Part shown: positions 54,632 through 63,696 of the stretch, piece by piece | Layout: each line of letters begins with the position of its first letter | Position numbering within the stretch: the stretch's first letter is position 1 | Source: Pedobacter planticolens | GTDB taxonomy: Bacteria; Bacteroidota; Bacteroidia; Sphingobacteriales; Sphingobacteriaceae | DNA: 64,000 nt | Reading direction: 5' to 3' | Assembly: GCF_014172375.1 (NCBI RefSeq) | Contig: NZ_WNXD01000001.1 | Coordinates: 1,550,001-1,614,000, forward strand | The notes under the pieces: model-generated | What the model was told of the DNA's origin: nothing | The model's input: only the letters and a program-made list of their open reading frames with translations | Databases searched by the model: none | Program-made: the position numbers and the translations under genes

Positions 54632-56428
54632 TTATTTAACAGGTTCTAGTATAACTGATTTTAACTTAAAAAGCTCTTTTCCATTTTGCAATGGATGAAT
54701 TGCGATGTGATATATTCCAGGTTTTGAAAAAGTAGTGGTTGCAACAGTATGTTTAATAAATAGTAAAGGTGAACTTTTATCAAATTCTGATGTACGCAAA
54801 GTCCTAAACAAAAACTCTTGGTTATTAATACTCAGACTTCCTTCTAACTTCACACTTTCTTGTGGACAACTATACTCGGCTTTAACATGATAATCTCCGG
54901 GTTCGGTTACATTAATAGTAAATGTAGCTCGGTCTGTACTATCTTTCATATTAGTAATGCAAGTAGTATGCTTCCAATCGCCATAATAATGGCTATACGT
55001 TAAGGATTGAATTTTTGCATTTCCTGTAGTCTGAGCAAAAACAGCATCAACATTGTTTTCATCAAATTGAGAAGAAACTGTAATGGGAGTTTGTAAGCTA
55101 TAATCGGGCACAGTTCCAGCATACTCAATCACAAACACAGTATTTACAGCATCCTGATTAAACAAAGGCAAATCAATCCATACCTCTTTTCCAATTTTTT
55201 TAAACGGTAACTCTTTTTTATCAGTTAGCTCATAAACCTTTTTTACGTTTACATTAAAATCTGGAATTAATAGTTTACCATTTTTTGGTCTAGTTAGTAC
55301 ATGTAAATATTGTTTTCCAGGTTTTGAAGTGCTTACTCCCCAAGGTTGGGCAGCAATTAAACCATAGGTAGTTCCATAAATACTTTCGCCATTTACTTTA
55401 AGCCATTTACCTGTTTGTTGCAAAAATTTAACTGAGTATTCCGGTATTTTTCCATCACCATCTGGGCCTACATTTAACATTAAATTACCACCTTTAGAAG
55501 CTACATTGGCAAGCAGTTGAATAATTTCTTTACTGCTTTTAAAATTCATATCGTGTTTAATGTAACCCCACGAATCGTTGTGTGTATAAATTGATTCCCA
55601 AGCTCCTTTTATTGGTGTACTTGGCACTTCAGAATCTCCAAAATCTTTATAATCGCCTAAACCTTGCCCAACCCTACTACTAAATAAGGTTTTTGGTTGC
55701 AATACTCTTAATTCGTTTACAAATGTTTGGGTTTGTTCTTTGGTCATCCCGCCAGGTGTATCGAACCAAACTATACCTAACGGACCATAATTTGTTAATA
55801 GCTCTTTTAATTGAGGGATTGCTTTCTCTCTATAATAGGTTTGATAATCTTTTTTCGCTTCATCAAAATCCCAACTATTTCTACCGCCGTTAGGTTCATG
55901 CCAATCTTGAAATTGCGAATAATAAAACCCGAATTGGATACCACGTTTGCGATTGGCTTCTGCCAGCGCTTTCATCGGATCTTTTTTATAAGGGGTAGCA
56001 TCAACAATGTTAAAATTGCTCACTTTAGATTGATACATGGCAAAACCTTCGTGGTGTTTAGCCGTAATCACCATGTATTTGATGCCAGCATCTGCTGCCA
56101 ACTGCGCCCATTCATCTGCATTAAACCCTGTCGGATTAAAAGTTGAAGCTACCTTATTATAGTCTGCTACTTTAATTTTAGCTTGGTTCATAATCCACTC
56201 TCCACTGCCATAATAACGCTTACCATTCCATTCTCCCGCTATTTTCGAATACAATCCCCAATGGATAAACATGCCGAATTTTGCATCCTTAAACCATTGT
56301 AAGTTTGGATTTTCTTTACCAGACACATTACTATCCCACATTTGATCCATTGTTTGGGCTGTAACACTTTGGCTAAAAAGAGTTGATATAATAAATAGAT
56401 TAAGGATAAACCAATGGTTCAATTTCAT
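54632..56428 (-). CDS. Exported GH29 alpha-L-fucosidase with C-terminal domain (third of three)
   Basis: The 598-residue protein has a signal (ends SVTAQ) and the GH29 barrel: DAKFGMFIHWGLYSKIAGEW, AKHHEGFAMYQS (123-134) and GIVWFDTPGG with the nucleophile Asp223. The barrel histidine motif reads HHEGF, not the HHDGF of the other two GH29 proteins here. A C-terminal beta-rich domain (DYHVKAEYSCPQE onward) may bind sugar. It is separated by 24 bp from the SGNH esterase and 3 bp from the propeller gene. Substrate may differ from that of the other two GH29 enzymes. Confidence 0.94.
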   Translation of the reverse strand: MKLNHWFILNLFIISTLFSQSVTAQTMDQMWDSNVSGKENPNLQWFKDAKFGMFIHWGLYSKIAGEWNGKRYYGSGEWIMNQAKIKVADYNKVASTFNPTGFNADEWAQLAADAGIKYMVITAKHHEGFAMYQSKVSNFNIVDATPYKKDPMKALAEANRKRGIQFGFYYSQFQDWHEPNGGRNSWDFDEAKKDYQTYYREKAIPQLKELLTNYGPLGIVWFDTPGGMTKEQTQTFVNELRVLQPKTLFSSRVGQGLGDYKDFGDSEVPSTPIKGAWESIYTHNDSWGYIKHDMNFKSSKEIIQLLANVASKGGNLMLNVGPDGDGKIPEYSVKFLQQTGKWLKVNGESIYGTTYGLIAAQPWGVSTSKPGKQYLHVLTRPKNGKLLIPDFNVNVKKVYELTDKKELPFKKIGKEVWIDLPLFNQDAVNTVFVIEYAGTVPDYSLQTPITVSSQFDENNVDAVFAQTTGNAKIQSLTYSHYYGDWKHTTCITNMKDSTDRATFTINVTEPGDYHVKAEYSCPQESVKLEGSLSINNQEFLFRTLRTSEFDKSSPLLFIKHTVATTTFSKPGIYHIAIHPLQNGKELFKLKSVILEPVK

Positions 56429-56452
56429 AATGTGGTTTTTGTTTTTAATGTT

Positions 56453-57682
56453 TTATTGATCCTTGTTCACTAAAAAATGTACAATTCTACAAGCATTGCC
56501 TAGTGATTTATCATTATGATTTGCGGAAATCTTTATAGTCAAAATATGTTCACCTGTCGAGAGTTCATCACCCAATACCAAATACCAGGGCAAATGAAGG
56601 CCTTTACTCCACTGCGTAAAAAGATCTATTGTTTTTGGATTTTTTCCATCAATGGTATAGCTAATTATTCCAGCATCTGGCCCTGCTAAAGCAGCAATCC
56701 CAACGGCATTACCTTTAAATGAAAACGAGAGTTCTGCACCAGCAGTTGTACCCGATAAAACTGGAACATTTACAAAACCCGGACGAGTGTTTACTTTATC
56801 TTGTGGTTTCCAAGAAGGATCCAAAACAAAACCATTTTTCACTATTGCTTTTTCTACGCCAACATAATCACCTTTGGTATACGCAAATTTTTGAAGTGCA
56901 GTAGGCAATTTAAAAGCCGTTAATTGTGTAGCTGAATTATCCTTTATGCTTTTTCGAATTAAGGTTTTGATTTCAGAAAAATAGATTTCTTGTCCAAAGG
57001 GCGATGGATGAAGATTTTTAAAGTCACCACTCCAAGTAAACTCTCCTGCATCAATGCGTTTACTTACTGCTTCGGCTAAATTGATAAATGGAATTTGATA
57101 CTGTTTAGCAATATCTTGATGCACTTTTACCTCTATTGGGATTTTGTTTGCTTTATAATCGGCTAGCTTATCTTCATCAGCAAAAGCCATCATGATCATA
57201 TTCATAGTGGAATTAGCCTGGTAAGCATGTCGCACAATTCCCTCTAATGCTTTTCTTTGCTGTTCTTCTGATGTTCCATTCACATGATCGTTTACAGCCG
57301 ATTCGATAAATAGTAAATCGATGCGACCTTTATCCAAAACATCATTTTTCAATCGAAATACATGGGGAACACTACCTAATGATGGAATACCAGCATTGAT
57401 AAAGGTAAAATCTGTTTCAGGATATAATTCTTTTAGATAGGTATAGACTTTATCTCGCCAACCCTTCATATTCGTAATTGATCCACCTAAAAAGGCAACA
57501 GTAGCTTTCTTTTCTTTTTTAATGCGATAAGCGATATTATTAAGCTGACCAAATTCATCTATAAAATCTTCGTCCTTTAACTTATTCTGAGGTGCTTTTT
57601 GTCCTTCAGAAATTGTAGCCTGCGCAAAAACAGTATGGTTCACCAACAAAAGTAGGACTAAGATTTGAATGTATTTCTTCAT
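56453..57682 (-). CDS. SGNH/GDSL-type esterase with C-terminal beta domain
   Basis: The 409-residue protein has a signal (ends TVFAQ) and an SGNH hydrolase domain: FLGGSIT with Ser68, AGIPSLGS near 97-104, ESAVND with Asn131, and LHPSPFG with His225. The usual Asp three residues before the His is absent (the sequence is GDFKNLH), so Asp220 may serve. The C-terminal 150 residues form a beta-rich domain (GAELSFSFKGNAVGIAAL). Such enzymes in polysaccharide loci remove acetyl or other acyl groups from the glycan. It abuts the GH28-like gene upstream with no spacer and is cotranscribed with it. Confidence 0.82.
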   Translation of the reverse strand: MKKYIQILVLLLLVNHTVFAQATISEGQKAPQNKLKDEDFIDEFGQLNNIAYRIKKEKKATVAFLGGSITNMKGWRDKVYTYLKELYPETDFTFINAGIPSLGSVPHVFRLKNDVLDKGRIDLLFIESAVNDHVNGTSEEQQRKALEGIVRHAYQANSTMNMIMMAFADEDKLADYKANKIPIEVKVHQDIAKQYQIPFINLAEAVSKRIDAGEFTWSGDFKNLHPSPFGQEIYFSEIKTLIRKSIKDNSATQLTAFKLPTALQKFAYTKGDYVGVEKAIVKNGFVLDPSWKPQDKVNTRPGFVNVPVLSGTTAGAELSFSFKGNAVGIAALAGPDAGIISYTIDGKNPKTIDLFTQWSKGLHLPWYLVLGDELSTGEHILTIKISANHNDKSLGNACRIVHFLVNKDQ

Positions 57683-59242
57683 CTATTTTATCGTTTCTAC
57701 TTCTTTTTTAATAGATGGAGCATTATTATTAGCAACAGTAATCGATGCACTTTTTGTTCTTTCCACTCTTACTAAAGCCTGTGCTTCGCCTTTTGCGGTT
57801 ATTCCATTAACGTTTGCACTCACCACATTTTCTAAACGGATAATAGCTTCTGCACCTTTAGTTTCTGGTAAATTCCAATTACTTACAGTTACATCCTTCC
57901 CATCTTCACAAACCAGTGCAGGGCGGACATCGTTACTTCCTAAATTAAATTTCACATTAATTAACTTAAGACTTTTTACATGTCGAGCCCAAACACCATA
58001 AGCTGGAATTTTAGGACCAAAAGTTTTTACTTCTGGATATTGATCTATCGCTTCTGGCACCGCCACTCGTGAATCTTCCGCAGTCCCACCTCCAGCTAAA
58101 GTAATTTCGATATTCTCTAAAGTTAAATTGGTAATATCATGCCCTGGTACACCTGTAATTAAAATGCCCGATGGTGGCGTTAACTGTGCCTGATCTGCTG
58201 CTTTAGCTTTTACATTTCTAATCACTACATTTTCGAAAGTGCCTGTAGGTTTTTTAGTTTCCGTATTTTTTCTGAAAACATTTAATCGTGAACCTAAGCG
58301 AAATAACATTGGAGTTCTCACTTCATCCATTGTAATGTCTGAAATTAATACATTTCTAATGTGCGCACCATCAACCGTTAACAATTTAATTCCTCCATTT
58401 TTGGTGTCATAAATATGGCAGTTGGTAATTTTAATATTTTCGAAATCAGCAATAGACTCTGTGCCTATCTTTATGCCTGCTTGACTACTTTTCAATCTCA
58501 AACCTGATACTTCTATATCTTTACATGCCATTAAACTCGATGTTGTTTTAAACACCAAAGCATCATCGCCACTTACCACGTCACAATCTTTAATGCGTAC
58601 TTGCTGACAACCATCAATCCCAATTCCATCGTTATGCGCAACACCTACACTTTGAATTTTCACATTTTCAATTAAAATCTGTTTGCTTTGGAAATAGTGT
58701 GAAGTCCATGCTCCCGCATATTTTAAGGTTACACCTTTTACAGTAACACCAGTACATCTTACAATACGAACTAAAAACGGTCGTAATCCCCAACGTTTCC
58801 CCTCAGGACGGGTATCGGTTAAAATATGCTTTGCTTTTATCGCCGATCCTTGTCCATCTATTGTTCCTTCGCCTTCAATACCGATATTTTTTGCATCAAC
58901 TGCAACCAATAAAGCCCAACCCACATCAATGCCTAAACCTTCGGTAAATGGATCTAAATTTTGATAGTCTTTTAAATCTATGCTACCCAATAAAACGGCA
59001 TCTTTTTGTAGATAAAGCGTAACATTATCTTTTATGGCAATAGTACCAGATAAAAACTTACCTGCCGGGATAACCACCTTGCCTCCGCCACTTTTGTAAC
59101 AGGCATCAATCGCTTTTTGGATAGCTTGAGAATTTAAAGTTGTTCCATCACCAACTGCACCATATTTGGTAATATCAAAATCTGCCGCTTTTACATTGAC
59201 CAGAACGAATAGGAAAAACAGAAGTGTACCTAATTTCTTCAT
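57683..59242 (-). CDS. GH28-like polygalacturonase-family protein
   Basis: The 519-residue protein has a Sec signal (ends VKAAD) and the opening DITKYGAVGDGTTLNSQAIQKAID. The right-handed beta-helix carries NDG (204-206) and GDDA (225-228); the GHG motif is missing (KSSQAGIKIG at 251-260), and the RIK-like segment is reduced to GIKIG. Family members hydrolyse galacturonan, rhamnogalacturonan or xylogalacturonan links. It resembles the GH28-like protein at 51938 but is more canonical and carries a Sec rather than a twin-arginine signal. It is the first gene of the esterase-GH29-propeller-GH28 transcript; the 851-bp repeat-rich gap lies upstream. Confidence 0.86.
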   Translation of the reverse strand: MKKLGTLLFFLFVLVNVKAADFDITKYGAVGDGTTLNSQAIQKAIDACYKSGGGKVVIPAGKFLSGTIAIKDNVTLYLQKDAVLLGSIDLKDYQNLDPFTEGLGIDVGWALLVAVDAKNIGIEGEGTIDGQGSAIKAKHILTDTRPEGKRWGLRPFLVRIVRCTGVTVKGVTLKYAGAWTSHYFQSKQILIENVKIQSVGVAHNDGIGIDGCQQVRIKDCDVVSGDDALVFKTTSSLMACKDIEVSGLRLKSSQAGIKIGTESIADFENIKITNCHIYDTKNGGIKLLTVDGAHIRNVLISDITMDEVRTPMLFRLGSRLNVFRKNTETKKPTGTFENVVIRNVKAKAADQAQLTPPSGILITGVPGHDITNLTLENIEITLAGGGTAEDSRVAVPEAIDQYPEVKTFGPKIPAYGVWARHVKSLKLINVKFNLGSNDVRPALVCEDGKDVTVSNWNLPETKGAEAIIRLENVVSANVNGITAKGEAQALVRVERTKSASITVANNNAPSIKKEVETIK

Positions 59243-59518
59243 ACAATTTATTCTAAAATTAAAGAATTGAACCGATTGGTGGTTTATATTTGTTTATGCA
59301 ACTACGTGATAATTCGTTAAGTTTTACGCAGTTGAATTAGCTGTTTATTCAACAATTTTGACATCAAGAGGACTGGTTTTTACTTTTTAACGTATATCCA
59401 ATTGAAATTATATGCTTCCTTAACTTGTCATTTGCATATAGCGAAGCATGCGGAAATTTCGTTTTTCTCGACGAGAAATGTCAATCTCCTTAAAGTCGAA
59501 GAGCATTACCTTAAGAAA

Positions 59519-59707
59519 AAAGCCCTTCTACTTCGATGCAAAGCCCTTTTACTCCGACGCAAAGCCTTTTTACTCCGACGCAAAGCCCTTCTACTCCGAC
59601 GCAAAGCCCTTCTACTCCGACGCAAAGCACTTCTACTCCAACGCAAAGCCATTCTACTCCGACGCAAAGCCTTTCGACTTCAACGCAAAGCCCTTCGACT
59701 TCAACGC
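59519..59707 (+). repeat. 21-bp tandem array C, nine full units
   Basis: Nine contiguous units of exactly 21 bp. The consensus begins AAAGCCCTTCTACT and ends CCGACGC. Edge units differ most (TTCGATGC at the left, TTCGACTTCAACGC at the right); the two central units are identical. A tenth degenerate unit starts at 59708. Four reading frames stay open across it, an effect of the period being a multiple of three. Confidence 0.97.
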
Positions 59708-59937
59708 AAAACTCTTTTTCCGTTAGGAAAAACCGACAAATGCAGGGGAAAAACATCTTTCATCTAGTGTTTGGCATCTTACCTATCATCAGAGTTAGGC
59801 CTTATTTCGGTAGGCGGAGACACCTGCGGCGGCAAAAAGGGTAAAGCGCTAAGGTTGCCGTCTTTGGGAGGCTTGTTCTTCTCAAGCCGTGGCAATCTCC
59901 TATTTGTAATTTACCTTTGTTATTGTTTTAATAGCGT

Positions 59938-59985
59938 GAAGGAGGTTGCCGCAGTCGGTGAAGGCCTCCTTCGCAATGACGAGCG
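59938..59985. repeat. Dispersed hairpin repeat GAAGGAGG...CCTCCTTCGCAATGACGAGC
   Basis: GAAGGAGG pairs with CCTCCTTC around GTTGCCGCAGTCGGTGAAGG. It ends CGCAATGACGAGCG. Its first 33 bp are the reverse complement of 26700-26733. Confidence 0.85.
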
Positions 59986-60093
59986 TTTTATTTAGCGAGT
60001 ATTTAAATTTCGGCAGGTGGAGACACCAGCCGATAGCTGCAATATTCTTTTCTCTGTGAAAACTCGGCGTTCTCGGTGGTAAAAACCTGATTA

Positions 60094-61641
60094 CTACTTA
60101 ACAGCTCTTAAACTAATCATTACCACTCCATGTTGCGCCACATCCGCTTTAAACTCTTTATCAAAAATACCTAAATCTTTCTGGCGCCATAAATCGCGAA
60201 CAATGTATTTTCCTTTGATTTTTAAATCTTCCCATTTCAAAATCACAGGTTGTGTTCCGTTATCAGAAAGATTAAATAGTCCTGCTGCTTTAGTACCATC
60301 TTCTAAATCTTTTGCTAGTACGCCTATATCTTCATTTTGTGAAATAATCATAGCTTGTTTACCTAATGGATCTTGATTTACATCCAACACTTCCTGATTA
60401 GTTAATAAACTAAACGTAAACTCATCCAGTTTAGAAATATCATTACCTAACAATAAAGGCACCGACATTAAACACCAAGCAGTCATGTGGGTATATTGCT
60501 CATCTGCTGTTAGTTTAGATGGCCATTTTTCGGCAGTATTCCATCCCACAACACCTAAAATCATCATATCTGGATCATTCCAATGACCAGGACGAGCATA
60601 AGGAGCCCATTTATCCTGCGTAAAAATTCTACTCTTTAAACTTTTCCAATTATCCTTAATATCACCACCAGTACGCCATGCGTTAGACACAGTCGATAAA
60701 TCTTTTATCGTTGCAAAAGGAGTACTATTCGAAAGACTAAATACTATATCTCTACCACTATTTCTCAATGCATCAAACATGGCCTTTGTTTCAGGCATCT
60801 CTATCGGATTCCAATCATATTTTAAATAATCAAAGCCCCATTCAGCAAATTGTTTGGCATCATTATTCCAAAAATGATAAGTTCCAATGGCAAAGGGAAT
60901 TAGCTTCTTATTTCTGGCAACGGTTTCTTTGGTTCGCTCAAAAGTTCCTTCTGGGTTCATAGCCGATCCACCAACTCTATGCCCATAAGACTCGATCCAA
61001 GGTGTTGAATACGTTCCAATCTTTAATCCCAAATCATGTACTTCGTTTACCAAAGCTTGCATATTCGGAAAGCGAGTACTATCAGGCAAAATAGCAAAGT
61101 TTTTACCGCCACGTTTACCTTGCCATCCATCATCAATATTCATGTACGACCAGCCATAGTTAATTAAACCTGTACTTGCCATCGCTTTTGCTTGGGTTAG
61201 TACTTGTTCTTGCGTAATTCTAGTTCCATAAATATTGTAATGGTTCCATCCCATTGGGGGAGTTAAAGCAATTTCTTCACCCACCACCAATTTAAACTCC
61301 TTAGTAGCTTTACCCAATGAGTTACTTGCTTCCAAAACAATCTTGTATGTTCCTTTTTCAGCAACAGATCCAGCTATTTTACCAGTTTTTTGATCTAAAG
61401 TAACTCCCTTAGGCAATCCTGTTGCCGAAAACGTCATTGGTCTTTTACCAGATGCAGGTATCGTATATAAAATAGGATGATTTGGTCGCACACCAAAAAC
61501 CTTTGCACCGTTTATCTTTGGTTCAGTACCAGCCTTTGGCGTTAAAATAGCATCGGCACTTATGCTTTGAGCACTTACCCCTAGTTGAGCAACAACTAAC
61601 AAAAACCCCGTTAATAAAATTTTAAAAATATTCTTATTCAT
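60094..61641 (-). CDS. Exported GH27 alpha-galactosidase-like enzyme with N-terminal Ig-like domain
   Basis: The 515-residue protein has a signal (ends GVSAQ), a putative-Ig (He_PIG-like) domain at about 45-122 (FSATGLPKGVTLDQKTGKI), then the GH27 barrel starting PPMGWNHYN. Motifs are YMNIDDGWQG (166-175), LKIGTYSTPW, DYLKYDWN with the nucleophile Asp276 and AWRTGGDI with the acid/base Asp327; HWNDPDMM follows. It removes terminal alpha-galactose or a related sugar. It starts 12 bp after the beta-helix/discoidin gene and is last in that transcript. The long insertion between GTYSTPW and YLKYDW, with many aromatic residues, suggests a specialised substrate. Confidence 0.93.
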   Translation of the reverse strand: MNKNIFKILLTGFLLVVAQLGVSAQSISADAILTPKAGTEPKINGAKVFGVRPNHPILYTIPASGKRPMTFSATGLPKGVTLDQKTGKIAGSVAEKGTYKIVLEASNSLGKATKEFKLVVGEEIALTPPMGWNHYNIYGTRITQEQVLTQAKAMASTGLINYGWSYMNIDDGWQGKRGGKNFAILPDSTRFPNMQALVNEVHDLGLKIGTYSTPWIESYGHRVGGSAMNPEGTFERTKETVARNKKLIPFAIGTYHFWNNDAKQFAEWGFDYLKYDWNPIEMPETKAMFDALRNSGRDIVFSLSNSTPFATIKDLSTVSNAWRTGGDIKDNWKSLKSRIFTQDKWAPYARPGHWNDPDMMILGVVGWNTAEKWPSKLTADEQYTHMTAWCLMSVPLLLGNDISKLDEFTFSLLTNQEVLDVNQDPLGKQAMIISQNEDIGVLAKDLEDGTKAAGLFNLSDNGTQPVILKWEDLKIKGKYIVRDLWRQKDLGIFDKEFKADVAQHGVVMISLRAVK

Positions 61642-61653
61642 AATCTACGTATG

Positions 61654-63696
61654 CTATTTAACAAAGTATAATCCAAAACTCTTTAAAGTCGGATAGTCAT
61701 TAAACTTACTAATGGTCAATTTTACTTTCCATGCTACTATGCTCGGAAACTTTACCGTTTTATCTGCACCTATTGATGTGCCTTTATCAACCAAAATCCA
61801 TTTACTATCTAGCTGTACTTCTACCTTGTATTCTTCAATTCTATTACCTAATGCCTCACTCATTTTTAGTGCATTAATTAGTACAGGGCCTTCCATATCT
61901 ACTTCAAAAGTGGCTTGTTTTAAATCGTCATTAATAGCCCAATACGTTTTATCATTTCCATCTAAAGCTCTTTCTCCTCCAAATTCTCTAGTGGTACCTC
62001 GTACGTTATTCGTATTTACAGGGCGTTCAAATGCTAAATTAATACCTAGTTTAGGATCACGATCTGGATTAAATGGTGTTAAGGTTATTGTTTTGTTAGT
62101 AAACTCTTTGCTACTATTCGCTTGATAGCCAATATTCTTTAAACTCTTATTCCCTAATCTTTCTTCTAGCTGTGCTAAATATAAACTCTGAATGGTTACA
62201 GGCTTACCATGCGAATCAAAAGTTCCATCGGGTATAATTGGACTACCATCAAATAATCTAGCTGTTTGTTCTCTTTGTCCAATACAACCAATTGCCCAGT
62301 TTACAGTTCCAGGAGGGTTTTGAATGATATAACTTTTCGCAATACTGTTCCAAGTTACGCCCCAAGCCATACTCCAACCATGTCCAGAACCTGCAATACC
62401 TCTATTCAGAAAATCTATATTGCCATCGGCGATGGTACAGTTGTCTACCAATAAACCTGTAGCCCAACGTTGGTGTGGTTGTATGCGACTTCCTATTCCC
62501 TTAAACGTAGAATTTAGCACCACATTGGGTCCAGTTATTAAACTCGATGTCCATACAAAATAAGTGTTTCCGCCAGTAGCTTCACATCGGTCTATTAAGT
62601 TCATACTGCCCTCTAAACTAAAATCTGCAGGTTTAGATGCACCTAAATTAGCATAGGTATGTTTAATTTTCACCCCTTGCATGGTTATCCTATCCCCTGC
62701 TAAAACGGTGGTATTCATGGTTTCCTCAGCAAAAACATTTTTAACCCAACAATCATCACCACCAACCCTAATACCTGCATAAGGAGCATCGCCATAGGCT
62801 GATTCTAAAGGTTCACATTGTATATGTAAATCTTCTACACCAACATTAGTTACCCTATTTAGCACTTTAATTTTGGCTACTTTTACCCCCATAGGTAGTA
62901 GAAACTTTGCATCATACGAATCTGCCAAGGGCACATCAACTGTTATGAGATTACCAGCAATCGCTTTAATTATTCGTTTAGAAATCTCTTGTCGCCCTGT
63001 ACCTACCCAAGTTTGTTTTTTACCCTCTCTGTACATATTATCCATTTCCATAAAATGAACCCAAGCATCAGTAGTAGGTCTATAAATAGCAATCGTATCT
63101 CCTACTTTAAAGCCTTTTGTAGTAGCAACTTTAAAAGATGTAGCGCCAAACGGAACATAACTATCTACAAAACGAGTAGTTATTTGCTCAACTTGTTCAT
63201 TATTTTCCACAGCACCTAAAGCTACTTTTGTATTTCCTTTGCCTATTACAATGGCAGTATGCGGTGCACCGCTCATTTTAATTGTAGTTCCAGCTATATC
63301 ACTTCCTTTACCACGTAAAACGATGCCAGTTTCTGAAATGATAATGGAGTTAGCGCAGTTAAATACCCCTGCCGACAGCTCTACTGCTCCTCTAAAACCA
63401 TTTCGCAAAGGCATTTTTGCTACTTGATCTATTGCAGTCTGAATTGCTTTGGTATCATCGCCAGTTCCAGCTGGTTTTACTACGATTGTAGTTGCTATTA
63501 GTGGTAAAGCTACACCTCCACCTTTATAACCAGCATGTGAAAAATCCATAATCCGATCTCCTGCAGGTGTAGTTTTGTAGGTTAGTTTTCCGTTTTCGTA
63601 TTTAACCCATTCGCTTTTGCCTTTATTTTGTGCAAATGCTAGGTTACTGGTAGAAAAGATAAAAGTGATAAAGAAACTTAGTTTTAGTTTATTCAT
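61654..63696 (-). CDS. Parallel beta-helix protein with C-terminal discoidin (F5/8, CBM32-like) domain
   Basis: The 680-residue protein has a signal (ends LAFAQ). A beta-helix of about 500 residues matches the 505-residue protein at 24958 block by block: IQTAIDQVAKMPLRNGFRGA, GIVLRGKGSD, AIYRPTTDAWVHFMEMD, HQRWATGLLVDN and GSGHGWSMAWG. A discoidin-type domain occupies about 550-680 (FERPVNTNNVRG...ALDGNDKTYWA, FEVDMEGPVLINALKM). Discoidin domains often bind galactose-type sugars. The catalytic type is unknown; lyase or hydrolase is possible. It abuts the PL6-like gene upstream. Confidence 0.8.
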   Translation of the reverse strand: MNKLKLSFFITFIFSTSNLAFAQNKGKSEWVKYENGKLTYKTTPAGDRIMDFSHAGYKGGGVALPLIATTIVVKPAGTGDDTKAIQTAIDQVAKMPLRNGFRGAVELSAGVFNCANSIIISETGIVLRGKGSDIAGTTIKMSGAPHTAIVIGKGNTKVALGAVENNEQVEQITTRFVDSYVPFGATSFKVATTKGFKVGDTIAIYRPTTDAWVHFMEMDNMYREGKKQTWVGTGRQEISKRIIKAIAGNLITVDVPLADSYDAKFLLPMGVKVAKIKVLNRVTNVGVEDLHIQCEPLESAYGDAPYAGIRVGGDDCWVKNVFAEETMNTTVLAGDRITMQGVKIKHTYANLGASKPADFSLEGSMNLIDRCEATGGNTYFVWTSSLITGPNVVLNSTFKGIGSRIQPHQRWATGLLVDNCTIADGNIDFLNRGIAGSGHGWSMAWGVTWNSIAKSYIIQNPPGTVNWAIGCIGQREQTARLFDGSPIIPDGTFDSHGKPVTIQSLYLAQLEERLGNKSLKNIGYQANSSKEFTNKTITLTPFNPDRDPKLGINLAFERPVNTNNVRGTTREFGGERALDGNDKTYWAINDDLKQATFEVDMEGPVLINALKMSEALGNRIEEYKVEVQLDSKWILVDKGTSIGADKTVKFPSIVAWKVKLTISKFNDYPTLKSFGLYFVK

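Larger units (their letters stand above)
59243..60093. other. 851-bp gene-free stretch with tandem array and dispersed repeats
   Basis: It must contain the promoter of the GH28-SGNH-GH29-propeller-GH28 transcript, but none was confidently recognised. GGCGGAGACACCTGC near 59817 and GGTGGAGACACCAGC near 60017 are related repeat words. The plus-strand open frames between 59402 and 59995 come from the repeats. Confidence 0.6.

Noticed and set aside
59402..59844. Overlapping frames encoding heptad-like repeats (AKPFYSD, TQSPSTP, RRKALLL)
   Set aside because: This is the same effect of a 21-bp array; four frames are open simultaneously, so none is credible as a gene.
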